From positions 1 to 48,695 of the forward strand of contig CATDDF010000043.1 in NCBI GenBank assembly GCA_949498175.1: a stretch of DNA of 48,695 nt, read 5' to 3'. This DNA comes from Alphaproteobacteria bacterium (GTDB lineage: Bacteria > Pseudomonadota > Alphaproteobacteria > RS24). Under the pieces are notes generated by a model that was not told the DNA's origin, ran no database searches, and worked only from the letters and a program-made list of their open reading frames with translations. Position 1 is the stretch's first letter; each line of letters starts with the position of its first letter. Shown piece after piece: positions 43,060 to 48,695 of this stretch. Position numbers and translations under genes: made by a program.

Positions 43060-44499
43060 TTAACGGCGCAACAAAGCCAAAAGCCCCACTATTTTGCGGG
43101 TGCGCGGACCGAATAGGGTTGGCGTATAATAATCACCGGCGGCACGTTTGGAGGCTTCGCCGCGTGTCGGATAGGGCGCAATCACTCCTGCCATAGCCGA
43201 TATCGGCAAGCCCTGTGCCAGCGCCATGGTCCACGGCGCCAGCAAATCACCGGCTCCTTTGCCGACAATCGATGCCCCCAAAATACGGCCATTGCGCGTC
43301 GTCACCACTTTCACCATACCGCGCATATCGCGCTCGGCGCGGGCCCGGTCATTTTCTTCAAACGGCCAGCGCAGCACTTTAACGGCCGCATATTTTTCCC
43401 GCGCCTCGGCTTCGCTCAAACCGACCGAAGCCAATTCAGGATTGGTATAGGTGACGCGCGGCAGAGCCGTGAAATTGACTTTGGCAGGCAGAAAAAACAA
43501 AATATTGCGAATGACCAAACCGGCTTGATAGCCCGCCGCATGGGTGAATTGCGGCCCCCCATTGACATCGCCAATGGCAAATATTTTCTTATTGCTGCTG
43601 CGCAATCTTTTATCGACAAGAATATGCGGTGCCGGCCCGTCGCTGGCGGCGACCCCTGCCTTGTCCAAATCCAAAGCCGCCAAATTGGGCTTACGGCCGG
43701 CCGCGACCAATAAGGCATCGCCCGTTACTTGCGCGCCATTTTGCAATGAAACGGTAATCTTTGTTCCCGCGCCTTTGCCACTGCCGGCGACCGCCGCAAT
43801 GCGCGCACGCTCCATCAAGCTCACACCGTCTTCCAGCAATTGACTTTTTACATGGGCGGCGGTTTCAGGGTCGTCGCGCCCCAAAAAGCGGTCAGCTTCC
43901 AAAACCGTCACCTGAGTGCCGAGGCGGCAAAAGGCTTGCGCCATTTCAGCGCCGATCGGCCCACCGCCGATAATCAGCAAATGTTTGGGCTGGCGCGTCA
44001 GCTTGAAAACCGTCTCATTGGTCAGATAGGGCACGGATTTCAGGCCGCGAATATTGGGCACGCTGGCGGTTGAGCCTGTCGCGATAACAAAGCGCTTGGC
44101 ACGAATAATCGCATTGCCTGCCTTTAAGGTTTTGGCGTCGATAAATTTACCCGTCGCCTCAATGACACGAACGCCGAGACCGGAAAACCGCTCCACACTA
44201 TCGACCGGCTCAATCGCTTCAATGGTCTCGCGCACATGCGCCATGACGGCTTTGAAATCGACTTTCGGCTTGGTCGCGGCAATGCCGAAGGGCTTATTGG
44301 AGCGCCCCATATGGGCACGCTCGGCCGCCGCCAGCAGCGCCTTTGACGGCACACAGCCATAATTCAGGCAATCGCCGCCCATTTTATGCCCCTCGACCAG
44401 AACCACTTGTGCGCCCATTTGCGCCGCCCCGGCGGCAACGGAAAGGCCGCCCGAGCCGCCGCCAATAACGCAAATATCGGTTTGAATGTGCTCAGCCAT
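43060..44499 (-). CDS. MerA-like FAD pyridine nucleotide-disulfide oxidoreductase
   Basis: A 479-residue flavoprotein. FAD loop IGGGSGGLSVA, redox cysteines in GGDCLNYGCVPSK, NAD(P) loop IIGGGPIGAEMAQ and IFAIGDV are complete. The C-terminal catalytic His of lipoamide dehydrogenase and glutathione reductase is replaced by Tyr (APYPTRGEA), as in mercuric reductase, but the N-terminal metal-binding domain and C-terminal cysteine pair of MerA are missing. No mer genes are nearby. It overlaps the TVP38 gene by 8 nt, a pairing seen in other bacteria. Substrate unknown. Confidence 0.88.
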   Translation of the reverse strand: MAEHIQTDICVIGGGSGGLSVAAGAAQMGAQVVLVEGHKMGGDCLNYGCVPSKALLAAAERAHMGRSNKPFGIAATKPKVDFKAVMAHVRETIEAIEPVDSVERFSGLGVRVIEATGKFIDAKTLKAGNAIIRAKRFVIATGSTASVPNIRGLKSVPYLTNETVFKLTRQPKHLLIIGGGPIGAEMAQAFCRLGTQVTVLEADRFLGRDDPETAAHVKSQLLEDGVSLMERARIAAVAGSGKGAGTKITVSLQNGAQVTGDALLVAAGRKPNLAALDLDKAGVAASDGPAPHILVDKRLRSSNKKIFAIGDVNGGPQFTHAAGYQAGLVIRNILFFLPAKVNFTALPRVTYTNPELASVGLSEAEAREKYAAVKVLRWPFEENDRARAERDMRGMVKVVTTRNGRILGASIVGKGAGDLLAPWTMALAQGLPISAMAGVIAPYPTRGEASKRAAGDYYTPTLFGPRTRKIVGLLALLRR

Positions 44500-45223
44500 T
44501 TTTCGTCCCCTTCAAACGGCGCCATAAAATCGGCGCCAATGACAAAATTGCCAGCGCCAGAAGCGGCCCCAAAATTTCAGGGCTTTGCATGACGCTTAAA
44601 TCCGGCCGTTCACCGGCTTGTAACAGAACTGATATGCCATTGCCGATAGAGGCAAAAACAAAAGTCCCCGGCATAATGCCGAAAAAAGTAGTCAGCAAAA
44701 AGACCAGAAAACGCACACCGACCAGCGCCGCCCCCAAATTAACAATGAAAAACGGAAATATCGGCAATAGCCGCAAAACCAGCATATAAGACCAGGCATC
44801 GCGGTTAAAAGCGGCTTCGAATTTTTGCAAAGCCGGACCGGCGCGCGCGCGCAATGTGTCGCCGATAATATAGCGCGCCGCGACAAACAAACCGCTGGCC
44901 CCCAAAGTCGCTGAGATAACGATAATCACCCCGCCAGCCCAAGTGCCGAACATCAAACCGCCGGCCAGGCTGAGCCATAAAGCGCCGGGCAAGGAAAAAG
45001 CGACGGCGGTAATGTAAACCGCCATATAGGCCAAAATGGTGACGGCGAGATTATCGGCCACAGCGCGTTTCAACGTCGCTTCGTTCTCAGCCAGCCCTTG
45101 ATAACTCACCAGCGCATCCAAATCGAAAATGAAAAAACCCAGCAAGAGTGCAGCAAACAGCCCGATAAGAACGATTTTTTTGCGCCCCGATGCAGCGTTT
45201 ATATTGTCATTGTTTTTATTCAT
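44492..45223 (-). CDS. TVP38/TMEM64 family membrane protein
   Basis: A 243-residue DedA/SNARE-associated superfamily protein. FSLPGALWLSLAGGLMFGTWAG and RLLPIFPFFIVNLGAALVGV hold the conserved re-entrant segments with prolines; GIMPGTFVFASIGNG follows. DedA relatives act as lipid flippases or cation antiporters; TVP38 function is open. The ATG at 45223 has GGGGGAGG upstream; the track start at 45244 is a longer option. First gene of the minus-strand run TVP38-MerA-like-kinase. Confidence 0.9.
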   Translation of the reverse strand: MNKNNDNINAASGRKKIVLIGLFAALLLGFFIFDLDALVSYQGLAENEATLKRAVADNLAVTILAYMAVYITAVAFSLPGALWLSLAGGLMFGTWAGGVIIVISATLGASGLFVAARYIIGDTLRARAGPALQKFEAAFNRDAWSYMLVLRLLPIFPFFIVNLGAALVGVRFLVFLLTTFFGIMPGTFVFASIGNGISVLLQAGERPDLSVMQSPEILGPLLALAILSLAPILWRRLKGTKNG

Positions 45224-45272
45224 TTGACCATGCCTCCCCCGCATAAAACCGCGCTGCGTAAAGCCAAGAAGA

Positions 45273-45301
45273 TTGACTTTAACGCCGTTTTTAGCTAAAT
45301 C
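45273..45301 (+). promoter_or_regulatory. Predicted promoter of rpmH-rnpA-yidC
   Basis: TTGACT (45273-45278), a 17-nt spacer and TAAATC (45296-45301), 66 nt before the rpmH start. The match is moderate. No DnaA boxes are seen here, so nothing suggests oriC. Confidence 0.45.
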
Positions 45302-45367
45302 CGCCCGAGATATAAACGGAACTCAGCAGAAACACACTATTTTTCTGTGACGTAAGGAGTGGGTCAG

Positions 45368-45502
45368 GTGAAAAGAACTTTCCAACCAAGCAATCTGGTG
45401 CGCAAACGCCGCCACGGTTTCCGTTCCCGCATGGCCACCAAAAACGGTCGTCTGGTATTGGCGCGCCGTCGTGCCCGCGGCCGCAAAACCCTGTCTGCCT
45501 AA
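45368..45502 (+). CDS. rpmH: Ribosomal protein bL34
   Basis: A 44-residue basic protein, too short for the ORF track. It reads [18 protein letters not shown], then [20 protein letters not shown], the universal bL34 text. The start is GTG, preceded by AAGGAG about 10 nt upstream. It is followed 9 nt later by rnpA, as in most bacteria. Confidence 0.97.
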   Translation: MKRTFQPSNLVRKRRHGFRSRMATKNGRLVLARRRARGRKTLSA

Positions 45503-45511
45503 GACGTTTTC

Positions 45512-45892
45512 ATGACACGCACAGGTCACGCGCTGTCAAGCTTGCGCGTCCGGCGCTTGTTTCTGGCTGCCGCCAAGGCCGATAAAGAGGTGCGGCGCGG
45601 CTTGATTGTGCAGGCGCGCATGCGCGACAAGGATGAAGCCTCGCCGACACCGGTGCGCTATGGGCTGACGGCGAGCAAGAAAATCGGCAGTGCGGTAGCG
45701 CGCAATCGGGCACGCCGTCGATTACGCGCTTTGGCGCAAGAAATTTTGCCGCTGGAAGGTAAGGCCGGTTTCGACTATGTGATGATAGGTCGTGTGCATA
45801 CGGCACCGCGGCCCTGGCATAAGCTGAAAAGCGATTTGCGCTCTGCTTTGAAAACACTGCATGGAAAAGCGCCGAAGGATAGTAAAGCATGA
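45512..45892 (+). CDS. rnpA: Ribonuclease P protein component
   Basis: Small basic cofactor of the RNase P ribozyme, which matures tRNA 5' ends. The 126-residue protein has the RNR signature KKIGSAVARNRARRRLR near residues 56-72 and RYGLTASKK before it. Its stop overlaps the yidC ATG by 4 nt. The small yidD gene that often lies between rnpA and yidC is absent. Confidence 0.95.
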   Translation: MTRTGHALSSLRVRRLFLAAAKADKEVRRGLIVQARMRDKDEASPTPVRYGLTASKKIGSAVARNRARRRLRALAQEILPLEGKAGFDYVMIGRVHTAPRPWHKLKSDLRSALKTLHGKAPKDSKA

Positions 45893-47701
45893 ATGATCAA
45901 AATAATTTCTTAATGGCCATTATTTTGAGCCTTGCGGTTTTGTTGGGCTGGCAGTTTTTCGTTACCGAGCCGCGCCTTGCCGAAGAGCGCGCGCGCCAGC
46001 AAGCCCAAGCCGATGCAACGCAACAAGCCGATAATGCGCCGCTGCGCGCTGATGGGCTGGCTGCCGATTTGGCACCACAAGCAGGCAATGCGGGGGCACA
46101 ACCGCAAGTGGCAGCGCGTGTCACTGACGGGTTTGCCGAAGCCCCGCGTGTGGCCATTGAGACACCGCAATTGACCGGTTCAATCGCGCTCATGGGCGCG
46201 CGCTTTGATGATTTGGTGCTGAAAGCCTATGGCGCGACAGCAGCCGAAAATGCGCCGCGTCAGATTTTGCTGCAACGCGAAGGCCAAAAGGGCCATTGGC
46301 AAGCGCAGCATGGCTTTGTTGCCGCGCCCGACAGCAAGGTCACATTGCCGGATGAAAAAACCGTCTGGCAAGCCAGCGGCGACGGCCGTTTGACCCCTAG
46401 CGCGCCGGTGACGCTGCGCCATGTCACGCCGGAAGGTTTGGTGTTGTCGCAAACCATAAGCGTCGATGATAATTTCATGTTTACCATCACCCAGCGCGCT
46501 CAAAACGCAACCGGCGAAACGCTGACGCTCTACCCGTTCGGGCAAATTGCGCGCACCGGCACGCCGCGCCTTACCGATTTGTTTATTCTGCACGAAGGGC
46601 CGATTGGCTTTTTTGGCGAAGAAGGCCTCAATGAAATCGATTATGATGATTTGCTGAGCGACGGGCCGGTCAAGCAAAGCGCCACAGGTGGCTGGCTTGG
46701 CATGACAGATAAATATTGGGCCGCTGCGCTCATCCCGCCTCAAGAGCAAGCCTTTACCGGTCGCTTTACCGGCCATGCAGATGGCCAAATGGGCGGCCAA
46801 AGCGCGCCCGTCTATCGCAGCGATTTTCTGCTCGCGGGAACGACATTGGCGCCCGGCCAAAGCCTTGAAAGCACGAGCCGGTTTTTCGCCGGCGCCAAGC
46901 GCGTCGATGTGATTGACGCTTATGCCGATAGCGGCATTACCCGGTTTGACTTGCTGATCGATTGGGGTTGGTTTTACTTCCTGACCAAGCCCATGTTCAA
47001 CGCGCTGGCGCTTTTTTACGCCTTTTTCGGCAATTACGGCATTGCCATTTTGCTGGTCACCGTGCTCATCAAATTGGCCTTTTTCCCACTCGCCAATCGC
47101 TCTTATGAAACCATGGCGAAAATGAAAAAATTGCAGCCGCGCATGTTGCAAATCCGCGAAGTCCATAAGGACGACCGACAAGCGCAGCAGCAGGAATTGA
47201 TGAAGATTTACCGCGAAGAAAAGCTCAATCCGCTGGCCGGTTGTCTGCCCATTCTCATTCAAATTCCGGTGTTTTTCTCCATTTATAAAGTGCTGTTTGT
47301 GACCATTGATATGCGTCACCAGCCTTTCTTTGGTTGGATTCAAGACTTGTCGGCACCCGACCCGACCTCGCTCTTCAATCTGTTCGGGCTCTTGCCTTAT
47401 GATGTGCCGAGCTTTCTGCTCATCGGCATATGGCCGGTCTTAATGGGCCTCACCATGTATGTGCAAATGCAGATGAACCCGCCACCGCCCGACCCGATAC
47501 AAGCGCGCATGTTCCAAATCCTGCCGATTTTCTTCACCTTTATTCTTGCCGGTTTTCCGGCCGGTTTGGTGATTTATTGGGCATGGAACAATTTTCTCTC
47601 GCTATTGCAGCAGGGCTATATTATGCGCCGTCACGGCGTCGAGATTGAACTGTTCAAAAATCTCGGCCTCCGCCGCAAAGCCGCACAGCAAGGCGACGAT
47701 C

Positions 47702-47721
<20 letters not shown>
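45889..47721 (+). CDS. yidC: Membrane protein insertase YidC
   Basis: Inserts and folds inner-membrane proteins, alone or with SecYEG. The 610-residue protein has the gram-negative form: an N-terminal anchor (FLMAIILSLAVLLGWQFFV), a large periplasmic P1 domain (about 60-350), and the Oxa1 core with YGIAILLVTVLIKLAFFPL, the cytosolic hairpin (QPRMLQIREVHKDDRQAQQQ), NPLAGCLPILIQIPVFFSIY and later helices. It overlaps rnpA at its start and engB by 20 nt at its end. Confidence 0.97.

Positions 47722-48695
<974 letters not shown>

Noticed and set aside
45245-45367. Possible replication origin next to rpmH
   Set aside because: No DnaA boxes or AT-rich repeats, and no dnaA gene adjacent; the region fits an ordinary promoter and leader.
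46180-47343. 387-residue ORF antisense to yidC
   Set aside because: A shadow frame of yidC; no family features, and the sense protein is complete.

Overview
The window is chromosomal DNA of an alphaproteobacterium of moderate GC content, probably marine or aquatic. The evidence is a GcrA cell-cycle regulator with clustered GANTC (CcrM-type) sites and a consensus DnaA box in its promoter, a SAM-II riboswitch before metZ, a class I lysyl-tRNA synthetase, the 393-residue form of dCTP deaminase, the run rpmH-rnpA-yidC-engB-argB, and a PlcP/Agt-like lipid-remodelling operon. I cannot name the genus. No CRISPR array, prophage, IS element or replication origin is visible. Coding density is very high: start/stop overlaps (ATGA, TAATG) and convergent overlaps are common.

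Layout. 1-8.2 kb: an arsC-like fragment, pyrD and a DUF952 gene, class I LysRS, a TerB-like gene with a sterol desaturase-like gene, a family 2 glycosyltransferase broken by one frameshift, and a dcd-lldD pair. 8.3-11.5 kb: SAM-II riboswitch with attenuator, metZ, apaG, trkH. 11.5-20 kb (minus strand): RND pump and adaptor, then argD-argF-hslO, and an ABC-2 permease. 20-23.2 kb: gcrA, an SDR, an iron-type periplasmic binding protein behind a Fur-like palindrome, and a GFA protein. 23.2-25.8 kb: porin-glnK-amtB behind a sigma-54 promoter with two upstream palindromes. 25.8-30.7 kb: DUF962, a crotonase, a relic of an outer-membrane barrel, an AEC transporter, a two-gene split photolyase-like pair, a glutathione peroxidase and a small zinc-ribbon protein. 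30.7-36.5 kb: aldonolactone-oxidase-like, DSD1-like and ICMT-like genes in tandem, a thioesterase, PAP2 and a flavin monooxygenase. 36.5-40.4 kb: arsC-aquaporin, then metallophosphoesterase-GT4-dgkA behind a three-unit Pho-box-like repeat, then tRNA-Arg(ACG). 40.5-45.2 kb (minus strand): P1 peptidase, orphan histidine kinase, MerA-like flavoprotein and TVP38. 45.3 kb to the end: rpmH-rnpA-yidC-engB-argB (argB is cut by the window edge).

The regulatory DNA is the most informative part. Four nutrient or cell-cycle circuits can be read directly: methionine (SAM-II pseudoknot competing with an antiterminator), nitrogen (sigma-54 promoter plus paired palindromes before porin-glnK-amtB), phosphate (11-bp-phased GTCAT repeats before a probable phospholipase/glycosyltransferase/DAG kinase operon) and cell cycle (DnaA box plus three GANTC sites before gcrA). 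The least described gene systems are the split photolyase pair with reversed domain order and the ALO/DSD1/ICMT operon.
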